A DNA stretch of 64,000 nt from Deroplatys truncata (GCA_030765065.1 CM060979.1:110038350-110102349); one strand, 5' to 3'. Numbered from the stretch's first letter, positions 33,796-45,030 are shown. Program-made: numbers and translations. The notes: generated by a model not told the origin, from the letters alone.

Positions 33796-34128
33796 CTATA
33801 GATACTTCAAAGTCCCTTCAGCTTCCAAACTGACAATATATTTGTACAGACAAGAACCCACTTCATTTGCACCCTTCCAGTGATTTGATTCATTCCACAA
33901 ATGACCATCACAATCATGGACAGCAAAATTAAATGTCCCCCTGGTGCTTGTAGAATGCTGGAAGTGTTGATCACCAGTTGGGAAGCTGCTCCTGTGTATC
34001 AAGTCAGTGTTTTGTGTGTGGTCAATTTTAGACTTCTGCTTACCTATGTCTTTTGTTTCAAGTACTAAATCTACTTCTCTGTGATGTTTAAGTTCTTTCT
34101 CCAGTTTACATTTTTCTCTCCTGAACAT
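33796..34128 (-). pseudogene. Relic of the GQNKN-type transposon protein
   Basis: Minus-strand open piece of 110 codons containing FPTGDQHFQHSTSTRGTFNF, AVHDCDGHLWNESNHWKGAN and EVGSCLYKYI. This matches the YNFGIHD...MWDETxAxRGxxEIxSCL region that sits between the FYKRQL and SDGCGGQNKN motifs of the family seen at 100-1620. Both ends are missing. Confidence 0.5.
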
Positions 34129-34487
34129 TGCACTAATGGCAATGCAGCAATTCTGTCACATTTCTGACACATATCCTTCATCTTTTTATGGACAAATTCA
34201 AATCTGTTTTTTATAATGCTTTCTAATCACTGGGTTCTCTAAATTTTTCTTCCTATAATCCTCAAATAGTGCAGCTAAGGTCCAGTATTGCAATAGATAT
34301 TTCTCATTGGTATGGGCCATTATATGTGAAATAAACACTTAAAAAAAGAAACATTACATTTTTATAAAAGGTTCAGACTGTTTAAATACACTTCATACAT
34401 TAACTCTAACATTATTTTAAAAAAAAAAAAGCTATTTGCACTCAAATTTATAGACATTGGACAATTAGTGTGTTCTATAAAATAATA

Positions 34488-36571
34488 CAGCAGAGCTGCC
34501 GTTATACAAGCCCTGACTAACCGACTTCCGGGTTAACCGATGTCCTCCCCTCCAGTAGAAGCATTCGGATCAAGTGTCACGGAAAGTATGTAATGTAAAA
34601 ATAGAAACAGCGCACAAAGGAATGTAGGGATGGGAGGGGGGGCCCGCATAGATCGTCTGCCTACTCTCACTGACCTCAGTTGCTTTTTCATTGTGCTAGT
34701 GAACAGTTCGTTTAAAGCTTGTTTTGATTTTTTTAAACACGTGATGAGCGCTAAACGCAAAAGGACTGTGGTGTCTTTGGAGACTAAATTACAAGCCAAC
34801 AGACTCGATAAAGAGAGATAATTAAAAAAGTGGCTTCAGATTTAGGTGTGGCAGAACTGACCGTAGGAGACTGGAGAAGAAAACAGGCCGAAATCAAAAA
34901 ATGTGTTCACAAAAATGAGTGTGCTAAAAGAAAAACTATGAAAATCGGAGGGTGTGAAAAAACTTCAAGTGCCTTGTTTATGTGGTTTACACAGCTTCGG
35001 AGCAAAGAAAGTCCAGTGAGTGGGCCTATGCTACAGGAAAAGGCTATTGAATTCCATGAAACATTTAAAGATGGAGAAGAAGAATTTACAGTAAGCAGAG
35101 GGTGGCTTCATTGCTGGAAAACAAGCTATGGAATCAGGGAGCTAAACATTTCTGGTGAGAAGTTATCGCCCAATCATGCCATCGTACTACAGTTCAAAGA
35201 TGAATTTGAAGCTCTGATTAAAAATGGAGATTTCTCATCTCAACAGATTTTTAACGTGATAAAACGGGTTTGAATTACCGTATGCTTCCCACAAAAAACC
35301 TTGCTTCTAAAACAGAGGCTTCCGCTCCTGGTTTTATAAGATAAAAAGATAGGGTCACACTCATGGCTTGCTTTAATGCAGCCAGGATTGTAAGTTAAAG
35401 TTATTGATGATAGGGAAACCTACCAAGCCCCATACTTTAAAAAATGTGTCTATTCCTAGCCTGCCTGTGTGCATTTAAATCAGAAAAAAGCATGCATGGA
35501 GGCTAAAATTTTTAAAGACTGGTTTTTAACTGACTTTGTGCCACAAGTTGAAGAGCTTTTAAAAGAAACAACTTGCCTCGAAAAGTACTTTTAATAATGG
35601 ACAACTGCCCTGCTCATCCTGATACATAAGAAATGGTTTCTGGCGATATTAAGACCATGCTTTTACTTCCCAACATCACGCCTCTTCTCCAATCCATGGA
35701 CCAAGGTGTGTTGGAAAACCTGAAGCATAACTATAAATACAAACTTTTGAAAAGCCTCATTAGCGCAATTGATGAAGGAAACAATGTCGTACTGACTCTT
35801 AAAAAAATCACAATTAAAGATGTTGTTTATATGTCAGGTGAGGCATGGAACAAGGAGAAAAGTTCTACTCTTCAGAAGTCATGGAGAAAGTTATTAAACG
35901 TCACGGAAAATCAAGAAACTTTGCCCATAGAGCATGACAACCTCAGTCTTGCACAGCTAGCTCAAAGATTGGCAGATGAAACAATCACTGAAAACAATGT
36001 AGCCGAATGGATCAATACAGACAAACAATTGCAAGTGACTGATGAGATGATAGTAGAGGCAGCGAATGCAGAGGCTGAAGAAAGCGAAAGTAACAATGAA
36101 GACATTGAAATGGAGAATGAGAAAACCAGCCACAGTGAAGGATGCAAAGCGATGGAAAAGGCCGAGTGCCTAGAGCAACAGTCAGAGACAACTTCAACAG
36201 ACCTTCTACTGCTACAACGACTGCGTGAAAGAACGACAAAGAAGCAAGCAAGTTCCATTAAACAGAAAACACTTCTTGAAGAAGTGAAGACGACTTCTTT
36301 TTTAACTGGAACATATACTGTGTGCGCGTGTGTGTATGTATGTATGTACTGCATGTCTTTTTTTCATTTTGTATTTTTATTTTATTTTTATTTGTACATC
36401 ATTTTTTTATTTGATAATACAGTAGATGTGTTTCTTCACATCTTTGACCACTTTTTCATTCCTTTACCATACGTTTCTCTTTCGATTTTTGACAGAGTCC
36501 ATGTTATCCAAGTTTTCAATTATCCGAGGTACCATCAGTCCTCCTTACCTCAGATAATCAAAGCTCTATTG
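34488..36571 (+). mobile_element. Tigger/Jerky-type (pogo superfamily) element
   Basis: Ends: left CAGCAGAGCTGCCGTTATAC, right (reversed) CAATAGAGCTTTGATTATC. TA precedes the left end. It encloses a CENP-B-like transposase in the plus orientation, and the 2.1 kb length fits Tigger elements. It lies in the Pop2 intron, in the opposite orientation to the gene. Confidence 0.8.
34744..36300 (+). pseudogene. Tigger-type transposase (CENP-B/Jerky family)
   Basis: Starts at ATG 34,744 with MSAKRKRTVVSLETKLQ, an HTH psq-like domain. A frameshift near 34,821 leads to KKVASDLGVAELTVGDWRRK and a CENP-B DNA-binding region (FKDGEEEFTVSRGWLHCWKT). At about 35,262-35,275 the expected NVDETGLNYRMLP has lost one base, destroying the first catalytic Asp block. 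GLNYRMLPTKNLASKTEASA then resumes. Further stops lie before MDNCPAHPD (second catalytic Asp retained) and LLLPNITPLLQSMDQGVL. The tail is acidic and Ser-rich. Dead copy. Confidence 0.88.
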
Positions 36572-36599
36572 TTATACATGTTATCTTTTAATCAATGTG

Positions 36600-38245
36600 T
36601 CATACCAATTTAATTCATGTCTTCTTTTAAAGCTTAAAAAGTGGGCTTTCAAAATCTCAAATGGTATTGAAATTAAAGAAAAAGAAGTTTAGAATGATTT
36701 TAATATTAATTTTGAAAATACTGAGGAAAAACATGCTAAATATCTATAAAACAATACTAGCATTTTTCTTGATGTTTGTTCTAATGGCCACCCAAGTTTC
36801 AAAGTGGAATTCCATTTACAAATATATAAAATTAATGCATAGGTATTTGAGATGTACCTCTCTCCAACTAAGGCTTATTGCGCAGCCTATGAACAGCATA
36901 TGTGACCCAGTACAGAAGGGAGTAATGACTGAAACAGCACTTAACGTTTACACAGTATTTTATGACCTGTCAGAAGGGAGTATTAAACCTCACTCAGTCT
37001 TTCAGACATTGTTTGCAGAGAATAATTTCATTCAGTTGAAATATTAGCCAGGTATTTTCAGGGTGCTCAGTATATTAAATACATGTAGCAAAAAGACACA
37101 TGATGTGCATTGTAATCCAATCAACGAAAACAATCACAAATCTAAAAAATGAAAGTTTTGTGTCTTTGACAAATGTTACATTAGTGAAATTGAAGTTGGA
37201 GAAAACAGTTTTGTCCTTGCAACTGAAAGTATGTGACATATGTCAAAAAATATTTTCAAAACTTTCTGATCCTGAACATGTAACTAGTGAGCTGTATGTA
37301 CCAGGGAATAGTTCTCAATATCTTGCCAAATCCAAACATCATGTAAGATCAGAAGGTGAGGGTACAAACTCGTCTGACATGGTTCCTATAAAAGAAGCAG
37401 TTGAAAGAATTCACTTATCTATTGTTAATTGAGACAGAATGTGCCCGGATTAATTTTATAATGTGTCAATTTGTTTAATGATTAATTTGATGTATGGATG
37501 GATGATATATATGTGTCATGTGGATGCTGTGTAAATAGTAATTTTGTGTAACATAATATTTGTCTTATATGTAATGTTCCTGGTTCACTAGTTTTAAGAT
37601 GTCTCAAACTCTACAGTTTTGTGGAACATATCCTGTTCTCAAGTGCAGAGAAAGTTGGGATCTTTTGTATTAGAACTCGTAAGGTTTTATGATCTTATTT
37701 GTCTCCACCCAAGAAGTATGGTGTGAGGGAAATTTAATCGAGAACGAAAAATTACTGAGAGAAACCCAGAAAAAAGTCACATGATGTATACAAACTAACC
37801 AATCAGAATATATATAAATTATGTAATGTTTAACGATGCTGAAAGACCCGCAAACATTCCTCCAATGAGAGATCAGTATCCTTAAATTCTAAGTGGAGGA
37901 TCATAATCTATAGTCAATGTTCACGCCGCTCCGTAATAAAAAGTTGTCATGCAAATAGTGTCCACGTTTTGCCGAAATATAAGTGTGACTGTCATGTATT
38001 AATGAACACTGCATTTGTGATTCAGTATAAAGTTCTGAGTGAAGAGGAACATTATTCAGTGTTACAGAAGTGAAAATGTGATAATAAATGGCAGTAAACT
38101 AAACTTTCTAATGACTAGGAGATTCTCCTCAATGTTCCTTAGTCCCACCACCAAGGTCAACGAGTTTATTAGCAGTCCTAATAGGTAAAGTCCATGCTTA
38201 TGCCTCCACTGAGAGCAAACTAGCCAGGGCAAGCGAGGATTAAAC
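36600..38245 (+). other. Unclassified region
   Basis: Two plus-strand open frames (36,661-37,047 and 37,100-37,432) have no motif I can name. The first begins with a hydrophobic lead rich in K, I and L. 37,560-38,170 is less AT-rich and could be part of an LTR or 3' end of a retroelement, but no terminal repeats were found. Confidence 0.3.
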
Positions 38246-38253
38246 TATATTAC
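38246..38253. repeat. hAT target-site duplication, left
   Basis: TATATTAC, identical to 44,515-44,522. The 8-bp length is characteristic of hAT. Confidence 0.9.
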
Positions 38254-39232
38254 TAGGGACCCCGACTTTTCGTGAGTAGATAATTCGCGAAATTGGCCGA
38301 AAATTAACAATAAGGAAAACCTTTAATCAATTATTTTTAAATTCCACATATATATCCATTCTGAGTCGCGAAATAACGCGACATTAGTTCTATAACGCGA
38401 AATAACACCGTTATGAAAAAAAAATGTGCAAAATAACCCGAAATTTTTCTCTCTCTCTCCTTATTTTTTGGCGTTTGTCTCTCCTTTTCACATAAACAAT
38501 AAGATATTTGGCTTATCAATCATTTACGGATACGTGTATTGTCATTCGCTACGGCCATGCTGCACGGTGTTGTGTGCTGCACGGCACAGAACACCTAAGT
38601 ATCTCCAATACAAGTTTCACCCGTGTGCACCAAACTGCACTGTGATTTAACCAGAGCTTCGGCAAACATCGGTACTGCTTCGACTACCCCGTCCCCTTCA
38701 CACCTATCGCATGCACAACAAAAGGAATGCCATGTTTATCGGAACTCGCAACACTGCATCAATGTCAGATTCCTCATTTCACTCAAATTATTCTTTGGAT
38801 TTAAATGACAATACTACCTGCAATTCTTCTCTAATGCCGTATTTTAACGATTCGTACTTGCATCGCCCCATTTTATGCCGGCTGGAAAAGACTGTCGCAA
38901 AAGTATAGTTAAATAATGCATGAATTTCTAAGTCTGGTTCAAGTCAATTCTGACAGTAGACAGCCTCTTCTACCAATCACTGTCTCCGTTTCCTGTACCC
39001 CTCGCACGAAAATTGTTGCTGTCTCGCGACGTTGCCATAATGTGAACGCATGTCTAGGTATATTTTGTGTCCGCTATACTGAAAGATTCGTTTGGAGTCA
39101 AGTTATATTCTTTAAATTACGTTACAATTTAGCGCAAGGAGTCTGTTTACCTTCTGCTCTGAAAAAGAAAAGGAATTATGCAGATGGAGCCACGTTTCAA
39201 ATTAAGCTAGCGCATACACAATTCAGCTGACG

Positions 39233-39711
39233 GTGGAGTTGGCGCGCCATACAGACAGCATGTGCAAGACGTTGCCAGGTCAGTTTAGTTTTGCGGCACG
39301 CGGGAATTCAAACCGATTCCACAGTAGTATTTCAATGCGGTCTCAAAATATAATAAACTGCCAGGCATCTTTCCTTCTTGAACACTGCAAAGACACCATT
39401 TGCCTTATTGAAGTGCTTGAGGGATCTAAATATCCATTTGTTCATAAACTATATAGCAAACTTAGAGATATATCAAATGGCTTCATAATAGTAGCTGAGG
39501 GCTTGTTTGGAGAGAAAACTTCAAGTCTTCTTCAGAGACTGCCAACCCTCGAGAAGTCTTATGTTATCAGTCAGTTCAAGCAATTGGGCATAAAGTCAGT
39601 TACCAAGCTGAATTCCTTAATGTCAGCTGATCCAGCTGATGATGATATTCATTCTGTGCGGCGGTATTAGTTACCTTGTTTGTTTACCTCAGTGTTTGTG
39701 GAAGCCATTCT
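39233..39711 (+). pseudogene. hAT transposase, left part
   Basis: An open segment includes YSKLRDISNGFIIVAEGLFG and SLLQRLPTLEKSYVISQFKQ. It stops at TAG 39,668-39,670 and remains in frame to FVEAI at the LTR insertion point, which continues in frame on the other side as LQLNCLMYEK. The earlier part of the protein (38,5xx-39,2xx) is only traceable as broken frames and no zinc finger could be confirmed. Confidence 0.6.
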
Positions 39712-40569
39712 TGTGACGTCATACGTTGGTTGGTTCATTTGTTCTGTTTGTAGTTCCCTCTGGCGTAGCAATTTGTATCAGTTTTAAATGTCCACCGGCT
39801 AGCTATCATCTGATCTTGGTAGGCATGTATTTCTTACAGGTTGTGAAGCGGAAAGGAATCTTTTATCCAAAAATTACTAGTGAAGAAATGTGTTTTATAA
39901 TGTTTTATTGTCGAACACGTGCACTAACACATTTACATATTGATGTAAATACTCGCCAAACTTAAACTGTTTGTAATAACTTCACTTTTAAATCACGTAC
40001 TTCGACTTTGTGTGTATTTAACTGTATAATATTTTAGATTCTCGTAATTCTGCTGCGTGTAACTTATGACGAAATGAAGGACTGATTGGCGACATGTAGT
40101 GTACTGAGAATTCCGTTGAACTGGGGGTCGACGTGTAGTGTACTGAGAATCTTGTTGAACTGCGGGGCGACCGACTTCGAGCCTGGCTATTTATGCGCTT
40201 ACCTCAAGATACGCCTAAAGATTATAAATGAAATGCTATTGGCTAATAAAACGCGCCAACATTAGCGTCTATTTTAACATCCAATGAAAACCACTAATAC
40301 ATATGCTTTAGGAAATGTTCAAGAAGCTTCTAAACGGAAAAAAAGCGCGAAACATTACGTAACTTCCTTGTTCCCGGTAACGATAAACAACTCATCCCCT
40401 TGCTGCAGTATTGCGTTATTGTTAACAGTTTCAGTAGAGCCGTATATTATTATTTACCAATAATAATTACAATTAATAAACCTCTGAAATCAATGTCACA
40501 TAAAAATACATATTCATATTAAAATAATTATTTACATTTGAGTAATTTGTGATACAAATTACCGTATCA
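39712..40569 (-). repeat. 3' LTR
   Basis: 858 bp, TG...CA ends. Against the other LTR it differs at about 40,345 (A versus C) and about 40,550 (G versus A). CATGTAGTGTACTGAGAAT and CGTGTAGTGTACTGAGAAT form a short internal direct repeat. Confidence 0.95.
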
Positions 40570-40923
40570 TATGCCCCACTAGAAACATAATTATAAATAT
40601 TTATAACTTGTTTAGAAATTTGATAATTGTGTTTTTAGTCTCCTAAATCTTGGAACACACGCTATCACTTTCACTTAACACTTCACACGCATTTAACACA
40701 CGACATATGTTTTATCTCGCCATTACTTACTGGCTTTGGTTTAATTAATTTAGATATTAATCTTACATTACAATTTTTTTTTATAGCAAATACTTTACCC
40801 TAAATTATTTAACTAGTGTTACAAAAAATGGTTTACTTTCTTATATTGTTACCAAAAATTTATCAATTCAAGAATTTTTTTTGTAATTACTATACATATT
40901 TACCAAAATATTCACCCTCTACA

Positions 40924-41237
40924 CAAATATTTACATCTCTTAAATCTAGACAATGTTTCACATTTTCTGTTTGCTACATAAGTATTTGTTTCAATTATTT
41001 TTACCCATTTTTGTTACTTGGTACCTTACAAATATATTTACATCTCTTAAATCTTGACAATGTTTCACCTTTTCTGTTTGCTACATAAGTATTTGTTTTA
41101 TTTATTTTTACCAATTTTTTTGTTATTTTGTACTTTGCAAATATATTTACATCTCTTAAATCTTGACAATGTTTCACCTTTTCTGTTTGCTACATAAGTA
41201 TTTGTTTTGAATTATTTTTACCATTTTTGTTATTTTG
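40924..41237. repeat. Three tandem units of about 107 bp
   Basis: The unit runs from CAAATAT(AT)TTACATCTC through GACAATGTTTCA and TTTGCTACATAAGTATTTG to a T-rich end. Starts near 40,924, 41,029 and 41,137. The third copy is closest to the second. It lies between the gag ORF and the 3' LTR. Confidence 0.92.
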
Positions 41238-41502
41238 AATTTTATTTTAACAATACTCTTGGAATTGTATTTACGTACTTTTAATTTAATATCATATTAA
41301 GTTTCAATCTTTGTATTCTTAATTTTTAAATCTTGGAATTGTATTTACTAAAAATTTAATTATTTTTTTTTTTATATATAATTTATTTCTCTTTTCAAAT
41401 GACATATATATATATATATTTAGTTAACCCTCTTACGTTCCAATACATTTCTCTGCAAGTCGTCTTTAACTATCCAGCATTTACTTTACATCACATTGCT
41501 AT

Positions 41503-42486
41503 TTACCCTCCTGGATCAAATTGTGTGGGGCTAAACATTACTCGTAGCTGTAACCTAACCTTCAAATTTTTGTTCATGAATAACCTCTTGTATTCATATG
41601 ACATTTCGTTCCCTGATAACATTTGAAAACAATCTACAGTTTCTTGAACAACACATCTTTTAACAACTTTCATTTTCAATTCTTCTATCATTTTAATCTG
41701 AGAATACTCTGACAAATCTGTACTAAACTGTACTGGACTGGAGTTTTCAATTTGAACATCTTGATACAATTTATTTCTTTGCATTACTGTCTCATTCTGT
41801 ATTTCTGATATTTCCCCTCTGAAATTAACTTGCGACTTATTTACATCTACATTCCTAACCTCATTTATCTCTCTTAGCTCACTTGAAATACTACTCATTT
41901 GACTTCCTAACTCTGTGCATTCTACATTAACCTTACTTTTAGTGTTAACCTCACTTTCTTTGTTATCTATTTCCTTGCTCATGTCTAGCATTTTCTTTGA
42001 AACTTCTCCTATCTCACTTACTATCACTTCCTCATTTTCATCTCTCATTTTTGACATACTACTATTTAGCTTCGTAACTTTCTTTCCAATTTCTTCACTG
42101 CTTTGATCTACTTTTTGCTCTAATATCTCATTCCTCCTACCAATGTTTTCAATTAATTTCCTATGACTTTTTTCCATACTCTGAGTTAGTTTTTGTTCTA
42201 ATTTCTCATAACTCTGATATAATTTTTGTTCTACACTCTTAATAATATCTTCCTTAAATTGATCTAGTTTCTTTTCTATATTCTCATTAATCTTTTTTAT
42301 CATATCCATAATCATTCTAGTATCAGAATTAATATCTCCTGCTATTCTATTCTTACTTTCTGCACTAACATTTCCTCCCTCCAATATTACATTGTTTAAG
42401 CTATTTTCTGTAATCTGTATTGAATTACAGCAAACTGTTACACTATCTCCCTCCATCATTGTTTCTTCTGTATTACTAGCAGCCAT
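41503..42486 (-). CDS. Gag-like coiled-coil protein of the LTR element
   Basis: An intact 327-residue ORF from ATG 42,484-42,486. Residues of about 60-220 are heptad-rich (repeated EKLEQKLTQSMEKSHRKL- and ILEQKVDQSSEEIGKKV-like units), predicting a long coiled coil. The C-terminus has YEYKRLFMNKNLKVRLQLRV. No zinc knuckle or protease motif. The position just downstream of the 5' LTR and leader argues for a gag-type particle protein, as coiled coils occur in some insect gypsy gags. The assignment rests mainly on position. It is the only transposon ORF of any size in this window without a visible break. Confidence 0.65.
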   Translation of the reverse strand: MAASNTEETMMEGDSVTVCCNSIQITENSLNNVILEGGNVSAESKNRIAGDINSDTRMIMDMIKKINENIEKKLDQFKEDIIKSVEQKLYQSYEKLEQKLTQSMEKSHRKLIENIGRRNEILEQKVDQSSEEIGKKVTKLNSSMSKMRDENEEVIVSEIGEVSKKMLDMSKEIDNKESEVNTKSKVNVECTELGSQMSSISSELREINEVRNVDVNKSQVNFRGEISEIQNETVMQRNKLYQDVQIENSSPVQFSTDLSEYSQIKMIEELKMKVVKRCVVQETVDCFQMLSGNEMSYEYKRLFMNKNLKVRLQLRVMFSPTQFDPGG

Positions 42487-42580
42487 TGTTTTTGTTTTCT
42501 AAAAAAAAATTACAATCACCTGACCTTTATGATGCTGCCTGTTGATGTAGCTTTGATGTCCAGCGTTCTGCCCCATTCTC

Positions 42581-42847
42581 CTATGTTTGTATGTCACTTT
42601 TGCGTTGTGTTGTGATGAATCTACGTCGTTTCGATGTTTTCTTGTAGTTGAATTCCTTGTTGCATCGTAATCTCGGAATTACGGTCGAAGTCTGTCGTCC
42701 CTGTTGTTTCTTGAATCTGGGTCTTGTAGATGATTTCACCGCTGCATTCCTCCTTTGGTCCTCTCGATTCTTCTTGGTTAATTCTGATCCTTTCCTGGTT
42801 ACTCGAGTTCCTTTCCTGGTCGCTTTGCCCCACGTTATGGGTGCCAA
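42581..42847 (-). CDS. Open leader segment upstream of gag (hypothetical)
   Basis: Eighty-eight codons without a stop, rich in Lys and Arg (KATRKGTRVTRKGSELTKKN). It lies between the primer-binding-site-like repeats and the gag ATG. It may be untranslated leader rather than a protein; no family is recognised. Confidence 0.2.
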   Translation of the reverse strand: MAPITWGKATRKGTRVTRKGSELTKKNREDQRRNAAVKSSTRPRFKKQQGRQTSTVIPRLRCNKEFNYKKTSKRRRFITTQRKSDIQT

Positions 42848-42997
42848 TTTGTAAGTATAACAAATTGTATATGTGTTTATAATGTTTTATATGTTTATAG
42901 CCCCACGTTGGGCGCCAATTTGTAAGTATAACAAATTGTATATATGTTTACATATAATGTTTATATGTTTATAGCACCACGTTGTGGAGCCAATTTG
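42828..42997 (-). repeat. Triplicated primer-binding-site-like leader repeat
   Basis: Two full 73-74 bp units and a third partial one. Each carries a version of TTGGCGCCCAACGTGGGGC: the middle copy is exact, while the others read TTGGCACCCATAACGTGGGG and TTGGCTCCACAACGTGGTG. The exact word is the kind of primer-binding site seen in insect gypsy-type elements. Confidence 0.75.
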
Positions 42998-43039
42998 CGA
43001 GAGCAAATATATGTTTACTTCACGCGTGTTGCCATCTTG

Positions 43040-43897
43040 TGTGACGTCATACGTTGGTTGGTTCATTTGTTCTGTTTGTAGTTCCCTCTGGCGTAGCAAT
43101 TTGTATCAGTTTTAAATGTCCACCGGCTAGCTATCATCTGATCTTGGTAGGCATGTATTTCTTACAGGTTGTGAAGCGGAAAGGAATCTTTTATCCAAAA
43201 ATTACTAGTGAAGAAATGTGTTTTATAATGTTTTATTGTCGAACACGTGCACTAACACATTTACATATTGATGTAAATACTCGCCAAACTTAAACTGTTT
43301 GTAATAACTTCACTTTTAAATCACGTACTTCGACTTTGTGTGTATTTAACTGTATAATATTTTAGATTCTCGTAATTCTGCTGCGTGTAACTTATGACGA
43401 AATGAAGGACTGATTGGCGACATGTAGTGTACTGAGAATTCCGTTGAACTGGGGGTCGACGTGTAGTGTACTGAGAATCTTGTTGAACTGCGGGGCGACC
43501 GACTTCGAGCCTGGCTATTTATGCGCTTACCTCAAGATACGCCTAAAGATTATAAATGAAATGCTATTGGCTAATAAAACGCGCCAACATTAGCGTCTAT
43601 TTTAACATCCAATGAAAACCACTAATACATATGCTTTAGGAAATGTTCAAGAAGCTTCTAAACGGAAAAAACGCGCGAAACATTACGTAACTTCCTTGTT
43701 CCCGGTAACGATAAACAACTCATCCCCTTGCTGCAGTATTGCGTTATTGTTAACAGTTTCAGTAGAGCCGTATATTATTATTTACCAATAATAATTACAA
43801 TTAATAAACCTCTGAAATCAATGTCACATAAAAATACATATTCATATTAAAATAATTATTTACATTTGAGTAATTTGTAATACAAATTACCGTATCA
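43040..43897 (-). repeat. 5' LTR
   Basis: 858 bp, the same ends as the left LTR. With transcription on the minus strand this copy would carry the promoter. Confidence 0.95.
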
Positions 43898-44280
43898 TCT
43901 GCAGTTAAATTGTTTGATGTATGAAAAATAGTATCAAATGAGGCATCTACTGATATAACTATAGAAAAAGCTAGGAGAATGTTACCTTTTCTGCGAGACT
44001 TGCCAGAGAAGACATTCGAGGAGGGATATGCTGCTCTGAAGAACATAGTGTGTGAGAAATTAGATGATGCTGCTGAAGTTAACATATGGATTTACTTTCT
44101 GGACTTCAATGTGATCACTTGTTTTTCTGTGAGAAGTGTATGAAACTATTGTGGGTACCCATGTCCAATGTGGACAGTGAAAGACTTTTCTCTGCATATG
44201 GGAACATCATGACAAACTTAAGAACAAATCTTAAGCCAGAGAACACCAAACTTATGGTGGCTTTGTCTCTAACAAAGTAA
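43898..44280 (+). pseudogene. hAT transposase, C-terminal part
   Basis: After the LTR element the reading gives ARRMLPFLRDLPEKTFEEGY, then, in a neighbouring frame, the dimerisation block LLWVPMSNVDSERLFSAYGN and LRTNLKPENTKLMVALSL. This fits the hAT C-terminal pattern (IPxSSxxSERxFS...RxxLxPExxxxLxxL). It ends with TAA at 44,278-44,280. The frame changes show decay. Confidence 0.8.
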
Positions 44281-44514
44281 ATCAGTCGAAATGTATACTA
44301 TATAAATATTTTCATGCTCCTCTTTTTTAAGTTACATGTAAGGTGCCCTTTGTTCCACAGTAAAATAGTTTAAACTGTGTTTTTGTTTTTTCCCTTTTTT
44401 TTTGCCCAAGATAACACCGTTAAGCAGTTTTATTTACTGCCCAAAACACCGCTCACTATAATATTTTTACACCGATATTACATTATTTTATTTACCGACA
44501 ATCTGGGGTCCCTA

Positions 44515-44522
44515 TATATTAC
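44515..44522. repeat. hAT target-site duplication, right
   Basis: TATATTAC. Confidence 0.9.
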
Positions 44523-45030
44523 TTTTTTATCACCTTTCTAAGGAGATTGCTGCTGAAGACAAAGCCAAATCAGGGGCGGAGGACCAAAAGCAGGTACCAT
44601 GAACTTCATCATTACACCTTTACTTCTCCTGTGCCTACACTGCACCGCAGTCAATTTTAACCTATGCAGACACTGAACTCGGGACTGCAACAAACAGATC
44701 CAGCTAGGCCCTCTCCCCAGCACAGTCTTCTCAAGGAGTACGAAGACTGTGCACAATGAAGGCTTGGTAACGCTAGGGCAAACTTCCATTAAGAAAAGGA
44801 AACTCCTCATAAAAGTTACATGCATCAGAAATTACCAAAATTAAGAAGCACATTAAAGATAAAGCATTTCATATTGAAAGCGGCTCTACTCTGGACTAAA
44901 ATTAAGACAAAATTCAGGATATTTCAACTATATACTACCAAGTAGATTGACTCATTTCAAGCTACTGAAGATAGAAATTTCAAGACCAAACCTTGACAAT
45001 TATCTAAAGTTTGTCTTACTCTAATATTCA
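44523..45030. other. No supported gene
   Basis: Nothing recognised on either strand. Confidence 0.4.

Larger units (their letters stand above)
39712..43897 (-). mobile_element. Non-autonomous LTR retrotransposon
   Basis: Two direct repeats of 858 bp (39,712-40,569 and 43,040-43,897) starting TGTGACGTC and ending CCGTATCA. Coding is on the minus strand, so the 5' LTR is the right one. The 2.47 kb interior has one gag-like ORF, a leader with primer-binding-site-like copies and an AT-rich region with tandem repeats. There is no protease, reverse transcriptase or integrase. A short AGTGGGG purine tract precedes the 3' LTR. Only three bases (TCT) match at the flanks as a duplication. The LTRs differ at about two positions by eye, so insertion is recent. 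Confidence 0.92.
38254..44514 (+). mobile_element. hAT element with 8-bp duplication, split by an LTR element
   Basis: Termini TAGGGACCCCGACTTTTCG at left and, reversed, TAGGGACCCCAGATTGTCG at right. Both are flanked by TATATTAC. Removing the LTR retrotransposon leaves about 2.1 kb. The coding traces are transposase-like (see the two entries). Confidence 0.92.

Noticed and set aside
37560-38170. LTR or envelope region of a retroelement
   Set aside because: No terminal direct repeat, primer site or conserved envelope motif could be shown; left as unclassified.
39726-43293. Two identical 79-codon ORFs (39,726-39,965 and 43,054-43,293) as a duplicated gene
   Set aside because: They lie at the same place in the two LTRs and are on the strand opposite to the element; they are LTR shadows.
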